From Plasmodium relictum (lineage: Eukaryota > Apicomplexa > Aconoidasida > Haemosporida > Plasmodiidae), in NCBI RefSeq assembly GCF_900005765.1, contig NC_041684.1, positions 1 through 64,000 on the forward strand: a stretch of DNA of 64,000 nt, written 5' to 3'. Position numbers and translations under genes: made by a program. This document shows positions 11,010 through 21,962 of the stretch, piece after piece. Position 1 is the stretch's first letter, and each line of letters starts with the position of its first letter. The notes below the pieces were generated by a model that saw only the letters and a program-made list of their open reading frames with translations, ran no database searches and was not told the DNA's origin.

Positions 11010-11617
11010 TTTATTTATTAATGGCCTATTTAATGATCTTGCTAGAGCATTGAACCAACACATTAATAAAGAAAATGTATAACTAAATATACAGATTTAT
11101 ATATATATACTTATTTTATTATATATATAATATAATAAAATAATATATAATATTTAATTTGAGTTAAATAATTCTGTATTGCTTAACAGATATATTTACC
11201 TTTATAAATGTATTTTTATTTACAAAGAATAAGTATATTCTTTTAATTAAAAACACACATAAAAATTTATAACAAATAACAAAAATTAAACTCTAAGTTA
11301 TTCAATGTTATATAAAAAAAAATACAAATCGAATACAACATAAACACTATTTTGTTTATATCAATTTTTATCCTTCAATTAAAAATTAACAATATTTCAA
11401 CTCAAAAACATCAATACTTCCAAAAAAAAAAAAAAATACAATTTTTTTTTTTAAATTACAAAGATATATAAAAATAAAAACAAAGAAAAATATAGCTATT
11501 TATATATATATATTTTTTTTTTATATAAATAGAGTCAATGCACAGATGACTTATATTTTCCAGACTACTAAGCTAATTTTCCATTATAAAAGGTTAATAA
11601 CATTTTTTTATTAACCA
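11010..11617 (-). repeat. LTR-A copy A8, 5' LTR of the reverse-strand gag-pol
   Basis: About 608 bp of reverse-orientation LTR-A (TTATTTATTAATGGCC... to ...TTTTTTATTAACCA). On the minus strand it precedes gag, so it stands in the 5' LTR position. Its inner end is mutated away from the usual TGATTT. Confidence 0.7.
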
Positions 11618-11723
11618 GTAAGACAAAGTAAAATTTGGTCTTACTAATTGTTTAATGCTATTCAATTAATCACACATATATATATAAAATTTTTATTAAG
11701 GCAATGAATTTATTCATTGACCA
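11618..11723. repeat. Junction with LTR-B end fragments
   Basis: 11687-11723 (TTTTTATTAAGGCAATG...TTCATTGACCA) equals the reverse-orientation outer end of LTR-B, as at 13045-13081. 'CAATTAATCACACAT' at about 11663 resembles the opposite LTR-B end plus the CACAT flank of B1. Only scraps of the LTR remain at this breakpoint between two pol halves of opposite strand. Confidence 0.5.
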
Positions 11724-13690
11724 AGTAGAGATTCCTAAATATAATAAACAATAAGAGTCATTTTTAGGAGCTCATAATTATTATAGAAATTATATAAGAG
11801 ACCTTTTGGAATGGATCTTTAGACTAGTTTCATTGTTAACTAAAAGGAAAAAGTTTATATATAATGAAGAGCATTCTCAGATATTTAAAAAAAAAAGAGA
11901 AAATGGATAAAATTACTTATCCATCATTCTATGAACCAGAGAATACTTATTTATACTGTTGTATCGCATTATCCTATAGGAACTGTATCAACTCATAAAT
12001 ATTATGGTGCCGACCAGACTAAATTTATTCAATATACACCAAGAAAACTAATTGATTTTCAATAGTTATGGATTGTTAAACATTTGATTATTATATTAAA
12101 AGATCCATAATATTAATTAAAAATGATCATAAGGGCATCATATGAATATATTTTATTAATACTAGAAAATTATATTGGCAAAAATTAAAATGATCCAAAT
12201 TTAATTTAGATTTTGAGCATATTGAAATAGTTCAAAATATATTTGTTCATTGGATTACAATATCAGTATATGATGAAAATGATTTTCCCAGGTTATTCAT
12301 ATTATATTGTAATATGCCACTAGAAGAATATGAAGATTCTTATATCATCCCATCTTGTGAGGAAGTTGTAGATGGAGCGCGAGAAGATAAAAATAAAATA
12401 CCAAGAGGCCTAGTATGGAAAGATAATTTCCCACTTCATTACAGAACAAGAAGGTTGTAAAGATTGGAAAAATATGGAAATCGTTTAACGTACGAGTTCC
12501 ACAGTGATATGTTTACAGGATATTGTAGATCAAATAAAACCTCAAAGAAAATTCTACGAAATTTGTGATGGATGATTTATTAATTGGATATTCAAAGATC
12601 TGGATAAAAATAATGAGTATCCAAGTTAATGAAGAGCAAATTTTTAGGACTCCTTTGTAATTTTGTATTATAGATTCTATATAATACAAAATTAATTAAA
12701 AACATAAACAAATGAAAGTCTATATAAATTAAATAAAATTTATTTAAAGCAATCCACTTGCTAACCTTTTCTATTCAATTTTGTTCATCAAAATTTCATT
12801 TTTTTACAAAAAAAAATTTTAAATTTAAATAAAAAAATAAAAAAGACATAATATAATAATAACCGAGATGTGCCTTAAAAAAAATAATTAGACACACTAA
12901 GTTGATCAAGATTCTAGTAGCTTGACTTTTTGCATGCAATGCAATCCTAGAGAAGACATAATTATTTAAGTTTTAAACACTTGTTTAGTACTATGAAATA
13001 AATTACGAACATATATATATAAGTTTTATTAAGACAAACCTTATACTGTATATTAAGGGCAATGAATTTATTCATTGACCAATGGCTTAGTATTAGTCAT
13101 GATATTTAAAAATATATATTTACGATTTGTTTAGTTTTTCAAATAATGTATCATAAGAAATTCAATCCTAGCAAGAACCAAGCATTATCAAAACCTAATT
13201 CATTTGACTTAATTTCATTAGATATTGTTGGACCTAAAACATGAAAAAGAGAACAAAATTTTTTGCAAGTAGCAATAAATCATTATTCACATTTTACACT
13301 AGCTATTATTATTAAAAGAACACCTACCTTTAGCTAAGCAATTTTTATTATAAAACATAATTGAGTTCCTATGTTTGAGTTTTCAAGAAGTATTTTAATA
13401 GACTGCAGTTCTATTTATATTAGTCAAAAATTTCATGAATATGTCACTAAAGAATTATATGTAAAATCACACCATATTAGTATTCATTATCCACAAGGAA
13501 ATAGTATTAATGAAAGTTTTCATAAAAATCATTATATACTTAAAACCATTTATTAAGAAAAAGACACACCTTTTGAAGAGATAATTTAAAACGCAGTATT
13601 AATTTATAATAATACATATCATAGAGCTATAGTAGAAATAACTTTTCACATATTTTGAAACTTTTCTTCCTATATGTGGCCTTTGTAATG
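11724..13690 (+). pseudogene. Ty3/Gypsy RT C-terminus, RNase H and integrase remnant, split by LTR-B2
   Basis: The + strand reads ESFLGAHNYYRNYIRD (RT connection, cf. FLGLxNYYRRFI), an RNase H-like stretch (STHKYYGADQTKF..QYTPRKLIDF), and a linker (PRLFILYCNMPLEEYEDSY; GLVWKDNFPLHY). LTR-B2 interrupts at 12573. Past it lies integrase: LISLDIVGPKT with the first catalytic Asp, LIDCSSIYISQKFHEYV with the second, and HYPQGNSINESFHK with the Glu of the DDE triad, then NAVLIYNNTYHRAI. The longest intact piece is 13371-13556. Numerous stops and frameshifts mark it as dead. It holds almost exactly the pol parts missing from the minus-strand remnant at 8.1-11 kb. Confidence 0.8.
12573..13081 (-). repeat. 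LTR-B copy B2, solo LTR inserted in pol
   Basis: 509-bp reverse-orientation LTR-B (TGATTTATTAATTGG... to ...TTTATTCATTGACCA). Flanks ATGGA (12568-12572) and ATGGC (13082-13086) form a likely 5-bp target duplication with one difference. It separates the RNase H/linker remnant from integrase of one and the same + strand pol. Confidence 0.85.
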
Positions 13691-16192
13691 AATTAGAAAG
13701 CAAAACAGAAGTAAAAATTTAAACTTAATATTTATTACTCTTAAAATATTTCATATTCATCCAAAAATGTAAATGCACTATGCAAAATAGAGGGTCCTAT
13801 TAAATATAAATATATTATTCTCTATCAAGGAAAGTAAATTTATAAACTTTTTGTATATTTTTATATATACTTATATAGGAAAAAAAAATTTTAAATCGTA
13901 GGTATCTATTTTATCCTCATAAAACCCCAAGAAAAAGAAAAACAGTTTAATGAAAAATATTAAATATTAATTCTGAAAAAAATATAATTAATCAAAAAAA
14001 AAATAATCCTTTAATCTACTCAACTAAAAATAAAATAGTTATATGGAAAAAAAAATGAAGAATATTTTTCTTTAATGAATTTATTATCCTACATTTCAAC
14101 TATTTTTTGCATTATTGACATTTCTTTATTTAATTCATCCTTGAATATAACGAAGAATACAAGTTATATTATGATTCAAAGAAGTGTATCATTTAAAGCT
14201 TAGGTATATTGCTTTTATAAATAATTAAATTTTTTATCATATTAAAATATGTTATTATTTGTATTTAATCAGTGTTATATATATATATATTAATTATATT
14301 TCAGACCTTAATTTTTTAAAAAAAAGAAAATTCTATATAGAACTATAAATACTTCTTTGCTTAAAAAATGAAGTATTTTTTTCTTATCAATATAAAATAT
14401 TCTACATTATAAATATATATATATAATACTTAATAAAATTTGTATTTTTAAAATATCCAAAAAAAATAAATAAACTTTTGTATATAAATTAATGAACTTA
14501 TTCTAGAAAATGCAATATTTATATTAAAATTCTAAGGAAAAAAAAAAATTTATAATATTTTTTTAAAATTTGGCATTTTTATTATTTTCTAAAATTAAGT
14601 AAAAAAATTAGTAAATTTACTACTATTTAATAATTAAATATCAAAGAACTATATTTTATTTCATTGCAAAATGAGCTTTAACATAATAATTATCATTTTC
14701 TCATTTTATATTTTAGCTATTCGCAGATAAAGAGATTTTTCCACGTAATATTCACCGTAAAAATACTTTTTATATATGATTATATAAAAATTATTAATTT
14801 TTTATCTAATAATAAAAAAATATCATTCACTGGGTAAAAATCATATGCAAATAAACATATTTATTAAGCTAAATTTAAGTTTTATGTTAATCTTTTTCAA
14901 TTAGTCTCTGGACTATTACATTAACATAAAGAATCAAATATTTTAATAAAATTATAATGGTTATACAAATTTATTTCTTGTTATAAATATATATAAAGGA
15001 GAGATATACTTTTGCTAGATATTTCCCATAATATTTTTTATCATTATTTATTTATGATACAATGGTAAGAAAAAAAGTATTCTCTTTATTTAGTAGATTT
15101 TTTATTTCTCCTTTTTCTTTTTATTTATTGTACAACTATATAAATTCTGTTCAAAAAAATGGAAAATATTTATTTTATTATTTTTCTCTATATAATGAAA
15201 TTAGTTCATTAAATCTTATATATTTCAAATTAAGCTTCTAAGTTAATTACCATATTTGATCTTTATATTAATTTTACTGAGTTTCTATATTTAAAAGTAA
15301 TTTAATTTACAATATTTATATTAAAACTTCTGTAAATGAATATGGAATAAAAGTTCCAATATTATTTAAATTAATTTTTTCCCAATAATTTATACGTCTT
15401 TATAATTTAAATTATTATGAAAAAAAAATTCTCACTAAATATACAAAACTTCTACAAAGATAAGGTAAATCTTCTCATATTTTTTTTAAGTTCAATTATA
15501 TAATTTATATATATGCATGATAATAAAACTAGTCATCAAATTTTTTATATGTAGATTTATTATGCATACCTACAATAATATGATATTTAAAAATTTAAGT
15601 GCAAAATAACTAAATACCTAAAATTATAAAAAAAATAGTATATACAAAAATACAAATTTGATTAATGCATTTTTTTTTTTTTATTAGAGATTTTATATAA
15701 AGAAATTATATATTTTTTTAAGTAAAAAACCGAATTGAATATATATAATTCAATTAAGAAATGTATTTTTCTTTGTATATAATTTAACTGGTTATTTATG
15801 AAAACTTATATTATTTTTTTTTTTATCATATGTATGTACCAAAAGAAAAAAATAAAAATATAGAAATGAAATATTTTTATATAAGTTGCTAAATTTTATA
15901 TTTGCATAAAACATTCATTATATGTTGTGGACATTGAGTATAAAAGATTTCATATATAAGTATAAAAATACCAAAAGAAGCATCTTTATTAAAGGTGTTA
16001 CACTTATTTATATTTACATAAAGCGTTAATTATGTGCTATGTAAATTATAAGTGCTAAACCTAAATATTTTTATGTAATTAAGCATTTTAAACAATTTTT
16101 ATTTCTTAATTCATCATAAAAGTATTAATTATCATAACAAATAAAATTGAAATCCCTCTACATTCTTTTTATTAACTTTTTTCTTTAGTACT
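13691..16192. other. Gene-free AT-rich DNA
   Basis: No reading frame, LTR or RNA gene was recognised. The first few hundred bases may be decayed 3' pol sequence. The rest is poly-A/poly-T rich with stops in every frame. Confidence 0.5.
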
Positions 16193-16500
16193 TTATAAAA
16201 ATCTTTGAACAAGTAATTGATAAGCCAAAGCATTAGTATGACTTTCATATATATTATTATTGTGCAAATTAAAATTTTCTGAAGTTTTATTACAATATTC
16301 TGAAATATCAATACACTCTTTTAATAAATCTTCGTAAAATTAATTCGAAACAATTATAAAATAAAATTTTTCTATGTTTCTAATTTTCCCTATACTCCAC
16401 ATTTTATATGCTAAAAAATCTAAAATTTTTTTACATTTACTATTTTTAATTGAAAAATTTAGTGAACTCAGAAGTTTTCAATACATTCTTCTTTAGGAAA
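16193..16500 (-). pseudogene. Decayed cysteine-containing gene fragment (possible PIR/fam-type relic)
   Basis: On the minus strand a coherent, non-low-complexity protein stretch of about 95 codons is visible: KLLSSLNFSIKNSKCKKIL, DFLAYKMWSIGKIRNIEKFY, one in-frame TAA, then FYEDLLKECIDISEYCNK and IYESHTNALAYQLLVQRFL before a stop. Just upstream a frameshift connects to PKEECIEN. The Cys spacing and aromatic-rich helices recall the variable-region exons of Plasmodium pir-type subtelomeric genes, but no specific family can be assigned by eye. The in-frame stop and frameshift argue for a pseudogene. Confidence 0.4.
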
Positions 16501-19257
16501 AAAAAATAAATAATGATACAATTCGACTCTAAAGGAATACGTAAATTTTCGAAAATTATCCGTTTTAGCGACAATTATCAATAAAAATATACCATTAAGA
16601 ATTAGTCCAAATTATTTTAATAACATATATTCAAGTGAAAGAAATTTAAAAAGAAAGGACACTTTTCAATTAACGATAATACCTTTTAAGAAAAAGGAAG
16701 TTTATAACAAAATACGATTTCCTTTTATTCTTAATATATTATGTTTTACCCTTAAAAGTTTAAATTCATATTATAAATATTGAAAAAAATATTGTAAATT
16801 GCTTCACACTTTTATTTATTTCACTCTCTCTTCCTAAGCCATAATCCTTACAATATTTAAACTATAAAGCTATAGCTTTATTTTAATTCACAATAATTTT
16901 TAGGAAAATAATTTATTAATCTTCAGATACTTTTATAATGTATTAAACAGGCAAATTAATGAAGATTACACATAGAGATTTCTATATATTTTATCTTAAT
17001 AGAGTTTTTTATTATCAATAATTATACAATCCCTATACAGCTACACCAATAAATTAAAATAAATAATGTGTATTAAATTTAAAATACTTGAACAAATATA
17101 ATGTTAAACGACTATTTACCTTATCTCAAACTTCAAAAACTTATAACTTTATTATAGAATTTACATATATAATTACTTATTCAAAAATTATTATAAATCA
17201 TTTATCATGGAATAATCTAAAAAAAAAAAAAATTCATAAAAAAAATACTAAAAAAAAAAAATTATGCATATATATATATATATATTTTATTGTACATATT
17301 TCAGTAAAGCCATTTCCTCAAATTTTTTTCATGCATAACTAAACTTTCACATACATTTTATCTTATTGAAAATTCAAAAACATCGATACCAATCTTAATT
17401 GATTAGAAGAAAATAATAGTGAGTTTCTACTATAATTTCAAATAGCTATTTTTATTTTTTCATTTATAAATGCTTTTAATACATATAATATATATACATA
17501 TAACAATTTTTCTTACAATCTCCTTTTATTTTTTTTCTAATTTGTCAAACATTTATGTTAAAGAGCACTACACAGTATAAAAATTCTTAATTACATATAA
17601 AATTATTTACCCATAGAAATTATTAAAAATGTGGAAGATCAAAGGATACATAATTAAAAAATACTTGAAATACCTTAGTTATTACTTAAAATATTTGTAT
17701 CATCTTCATTAATTTTATCATAAATGTTACATTTTTTTTACTAGTAATACACTTTTATTTTATTATATATATATGCTTGATATTTTCTTTATATTTCTTT
17801 CTTAAATATTTAATTATCATCGAAAAATCCTAATTAAAGATGATTATTTCCTGTACTCACAAAAATGACTAAAATAATACAAAATTTTATGAAATTAAAT
17901 TATGGATTTTATTATTTTATACTTTTTATATGAAACAAATATTAAATTCTTAAAAATAAGAAAACAAAATTATTTACGAGCTTCATTTTAAATTTATATT
18001 ACACTATCTTTAATAAAATAAAGTACAATAAAAGAATAGAAATATTATGGTTTACTTAATAATGAAATGTTATTTTACTTTTATGTTTTATATATAATAA
18101 TATATAAATTGTCTTGTTAATGTAAAAGTTAGCTTCTTATTTTATAGATAAAAAGAAAAAATTTTAAAACTTTCAAGTGGCATTTTTCTTATTTTTATTT
18201 TTGTAGAAACAGATATGAATTACAATTTTTTTTCTTAATACGATAAAAATATCCGTAAGTATATACTAAAAAACTTTATACAAATATTATTTATGCTAAT
18301 CAAAAGCTTATAATTTGTACATTTACTTCTAAAGCTTTAATTTATTGATTCTTTTATTAGTCTAGAATGCTAAATATTGAAATAAAAAAATTAAATTTTA
18401 TTATTAAATATACTAAAATTGATATATAATCATAATTAAAAATGCTTTCCTATTTTATCTGTTATATTGTAGTATTTGTTACCTACATATTATTTTTAAT
18501 ATAATTTTTTAAAAAAAAAGTTTTTATAGTTTAGAAAATTACATTTGCTATGTATTTCTATTTTTACATATATTAATTCACAAACAGGTAATTTTATATT
18601 ATTTCTTATTTTTTATTTTCCCAATTTAAAAATCACACAATAAAAAATTGAAAAAAAGGAAGAACTGCTCGTTTAAAAGATCTATTTATATACAAAATTA
18701 TTTAATTTTTTAATGTTATTATGTAAAAATATTTAAATAATAAAAATTTATATAATATATTTTTATATTTTTTTTTATTTTTACAAGTACAAAGTAAATT
18801 ATTATTATTATTAAAAAGTTAAAAAATTTATAAAGATTCAATAATTTTTGTGTTACTAAAAAAATTGACTTTTAAACTAATTTGAACTTTATTCATAAAA
18901 AAAAAACTTAATTCTTCTAGAAAAAAAACCGAGAGACTGGATAAAATACATAAATATTATAAAATAAAAATCACTTAATTTTACAATATGAAAAAAGAAT
19001 ACCCAAATTATGATATATCATATTTTTTATTTTTATATTTACATATATTAATAAATAAAAAAAAAAACCACTTTAATTTTTGGTTTAAGTACTACTAAAA
19101 TTATATGATGCACATTTTTTTCCAACATATATAGGATGCATTTGATTTACGTAAATTTGATTTTGAATTCAACAAGACCCCATTAAAGTAAAATTATAAA
19201 AAAATTGGATATAAATCATCATATAATCCCTTTTCATAAAGTAGAATCATTTCAACT
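16501..19257. other. AT-rich intergenic DNA
   Basis: No supported gene. An open stretch at 17088-17342 begins at TTG, is low complexity (poly-Lys, poly-Ile-Tyr from A and TA runs) and was not called. Confidence 0.5.
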
Positions 19258-19863
19258 TTATGGTCCCCAAAAACCATAATCTGTCCAATAAAAATGTCCT
19301 GTTCTATTATATAATAAACGTGCCTCTCTTGCTAAATCATTCAATTGATGACTAGAAATGTATATATCATTTTTTTGAAATATATCTCTAACGTAATCAT
19401 CTATTAAAAAAGAATTAAAATCTGAATATGGATCGTTAATTTTATTTTTCAATTTTTGAAATGTAAACTTTTTCAACTCTTTATAAGTTGCTTCAGGATA
19501 ATCAAATTTCCACTTAAAATCCGTAGAACCTCTTGAACGTATATTTGTGCCTTCTGAATTAGTACGTGGTTCATTTGATTTTTCAGTGTATGTTTTTTTT
19601 TCCTTCCTTGGAACACAACATTTCATATTTTGATTACATCTTATTCCTAATCCTATAGCTAATGTAAATAATAACCCTGTTAAAACTGTACCTATACCTA
19701 TAATCACTCCATTTCTAATTTTTTTTTTCTTTTGCATTTCTTTCTTAATTTTTTCTAATGAATCTATATTGTTAGCTATGCCTAAGTCATTACATAAACA
19801 TGGTAATAATAAATTGATAAATAATAAAAAAATAAAAAAAAAGAATATTTTTGCAGTCTTCAT
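19258..19863 (-). CDS. ETRAMP-like small membrane protein with long C-terminal tail
   Basis: 201 aa in a single exon. Residues 1-24 are a strong signal peptide (hydrophobic run FFFFIFLLFINLLLPCLC). A short charged segment with a KKKKIR block (46-50) follows, then one hydrophobic membrane helix at about 51-75 (GVIIGIGTVLTGLLFTLAIG), then a cysteine pair (CC, 82-83) and a hydrophilic tail ending in an aromatic stretch (HFYWTDYGFWGP). Signal peptide, Lys-rich spacer, single TM and variable tail is the layout of early-transcribed membrane proteins of the parasitophorous vacuole membrane, although the ~125-residue tail is longer than usual. The location beside DNA polymerase delta resembles that of P. 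falciparum ETRAMP10.3 (UIS4 orthologue). The family call is inference from architecture; a lineage-specific small exported protein is the alternative. Confidence 0.6.
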   Translation of the reverse strand: MKTAKIFFFFIFLLFINLLLPCLCNDLGIANNIDSLEKIKKEMQKKKKIRNGVIIGIGTVLTGLLFTLAIGLGIRCNQNMKCCVPRKEKKTYTEKSNEPRTNSEGTNIRSRGSTDFKWKFDYPEATYKELKKFTFQKLKNKINDPYSDFNSFLIDDYVRDIFQKNDIYISSHQLNDLAREARLLYNRTGHFYWTDYGFWGP

Positions 19864-21231
19864 TTTATATATAAATTAAATAAAAAAATATTAACTCTTC
19901 TTATAATGAAGTATGCGAATAATAAAGCAAAAGTATATTTTATTCTCTATAAAAAAACAAGATAATTTTTATAGATTTCAACTTCAAAATTTTTCTCAAT
20001 TTTTTTTTTCCCTTATTATAATCTTTTTAATTTTCATCTGAAATTTATAATAAAAAATTTCCTTTTTTTTTTTTTTTTAAATTTTTAATTTCAAAGTTCA
20101 ATCAAAAATTTTCATATTTAAAAAAAAAATTATTTTATAAACATTAGAAATACCAAATTATTAGAGAATAATTTTTATAATGCATGCATGCTCCTTAATT
20201 TTTATATAGCATATCTTCCAAAATATTAAAAAAAAGATTTGCAATATCTTTATTTTATGATTTTACTGATGAAATAAATTTCATTTCAGATTTATTTGTT
20301 TTTTAATAATATCCCCCCTCTATAATATTTACTTAATTTTTTTTTTTTTTTTTGCCATAAAAATAATAATTTTAACAAAAAACTCATTATTATTATGTTT
20401 TTATTCATTAAATAAATTCATCTTTTTATTTTTAATCGTATTATCAGTATAATGAATTTTATAAGAATATGAATAATCATTATAAAGATAAAAAATAAAA
20501 AAATTAAATTATATAAAATTATATTTTAAAAATTTTTGTATAAGGAAAAAAATTATTGAAACATTTATAAATATTTAAAAAGGAATAAATATATAAAAAC
20601 CTTGTAAAAAATAAATTGCATATTTAATTATACTATAACTTTTTATATTTTTCTCACAAAAATAAACTCCATCCAGATGTATTTATGATTTTTTTCATCA
20701 TATGGAACTATGATTCCTAGAAATTTAAGTAAACATTATCACTTAGTTTAATTTTTTACATATAATGATAACATTTGATAATAAAATAAAAATCTTCAAG
20801 AATATCAAAAATAAAATTTTTATTATAATGAATTATTTATTAACACTTTGCAAAATTTTCAAATTCTTTTATTCAAATCAATCATTAAAATTATTGTGAT
20901 ATTTTATATTTGTGGTATGAATGAAATAAATGCTAGAATAGACAAAAAATTTGTAAATAAATTATCATCTTAAAAAAATATATGACTGAAGCAATGAATA
21001 ATTAATTCATATAGAAGAATTAGTCAAGTATACATATATACTTTCGCTTATATTAATATTTTCTTTTTTTTTTTTCTTTTGTAAATGATATAGATATATG
21101 AAAAGAAGTTTTTATAAATTTCACCTAGTGTGTTTTAATACTATTAACTTGAAACTTTTTTATTATTTATTATACATTCATTTTTTTTATTTCAAAAAAC
21201 ACATGAAATGTAAGGGAGTTTATGAAATATA
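19864..21231. other. AT-rich intergenic DNA between two small membrane-protein genes
   Basis: Contains long poly-A/poly-T runs and no supported reading frame. It must hold the promoter of the minus-strand gene ending at 19258, but no element can be named. Confidence 0.5.
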
Positions 21232-21450
21232 TCAGTTAATACCATAATAATGAGATTCTGAAGTTGAATCTTCATGTAGGTAATAAATTCCTCTTTTAAA
21301 CTTTTAGTTCATTATCATTCGAACTTTTCCTATTTTTATTATGCACATGTTTATATATTGATAATCTTTTTAATTTCATTGTCCACAAGTTAAGATTCTG
21401 CATATAATACTTCTTGAATTTTTTCTTTTACATATTTTGATTAATCCACC
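21232..21450 (-). pseudogene. Possible degenerate coding remnant downstream of the second ETRAMP-like gene
   Basis: On the minus strand, pieces of non-repetitive peptide appear in shifting frames: YVKEKIQEVLYAES, LVDNEIKKI and, before a TGA at 21232-21234, RGIYYLHEDSTSESHYYGIN. They could be an eroded second exon or tail of the gene at 21480-21962, or of an extinct neighbour. No splice pair was found that joins them into one frame. Confidence 0.25.
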
Positions 21451-21479
21451 ATTTATTTTTCATTTAATTGAAATCCCAA

Positions 21480-21962
21480 TTAATTTATTTGGATAGTACT
21501 TAAGTCTACATTTTTGTACTTAATGACCTCACATTGAGATATATAACAAGGCTTATCGCCATTATATGCTTTATTATTGTATGCACTAGGTACACCCTTT
21601 GGAATAGAATTCATCAGAACATTTTTTTTTTCCTCATATGTGTTCTTTTTTTTTATATTTTCATTTGTTGCCAATTTTATGCTGACATATTTAGGAATTT
21701 TACTGAATGAATTTTTTTTTTTTTTTATCCACTTGAAAGTATTGCATCCTATTCCACCTATTATAGAACCCAATGAAACTACCAATGCTAAGCATATAGA
21801 CAAAATAATTGCTTTCTCCTTATATTTAATTTTTTTTAACTTTGAATCTAGTTTTTTTAATAAAAATATGTTTCCTGATGAACAATCAACGAAGAACAAA
21901 AGAAATTCCAAGAAAATAATTAATATGAAATAAAAAAAAAAATTTATCCTCAAGAATCTCAT
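21480..21962 (-). CDS. ETRAMP-like small membrane protein
   Basis: 160 aa in one exon. Residues 1-27 form a signal peptide (FFFYFILIIFLEFLLFFVDC). A short Lys-rich linker follows (LKKLDSKLKKIKYKEK, 35-50), then one membrane helix at about 51-72 (AIILSICLALVVSLGSIIGG), a WIKKKK stop-transfer block and a polar tail of about 80 residues. This is the canonical ETRAMP layout: signal, short charged loop, TM, variable tail, about 100-200 aa. It lies in tandem with the similar gene at 19258, pointing to a small local family. Either of the two could be the positional equivalent of ETRAMP10.3/UIS4. A 118-codon open stretch on the opposite strand is its mirror and was not called. Confidence 0.6.
   Translation of the reverse strand: MRFLRINFFFYFILIIFLEFLLFFVDCSSGNIFLLKKLDSKLKKIKYKEKAIILSICLALVVSLGSIIGGIGCNTFKWIKKKKNSFSKIPKYVSIKLATNENIKKKNTYEEKKNVLMNSIPKGVPSAYNNKAYNGDKPCYISQCEVIKYKNVDLSTIQIN

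Larger units (their letters stand above)
2644..13690. mobile_element. Cluster of nested, defective Ty3/Gypsy LTR retrotransposons
   Basis: This 11-kb block is built almost entirely of LTR copies in both orientations plus decayed gag, protease, reverse transcriptase, RNase H and integrase sequences, described individually below. Two LTR families (A and B) are present and B copies sit inside coding remnants. No intact polyprotein exists: all pol segments carry stops and frameshifts, the RT active-site box reads YIDS instead of YxDD, and the integrase pieces are broken. Ty3/Gypsy elements are known from avian Plasmodium genomes; copy number and age cannot be judged from this window. Confidence 0.9.

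Noticed and set aside
2644-13690. CRISPR-like or terminal-inverted-repeat DNA transposon interpretation of the repeats
   Set aside because: The repeats are 500-620 bp with TG...CA ends, a polypurine tract, and gag/protease/RT/integrase sequence beside them, which is LTR-retrotransposon architecture.
17088-17342. 84-codon open stretch
   Set aside because: TTG start and mostly poly-Lys and Tyr-Ile from A and TA runs; looks like chance.
21577-21933. 118-codon forward open frame
   Set aside because: Antisense to the signal-peptide/TM gene at 21480-21962, whose architecture is far more plausible.
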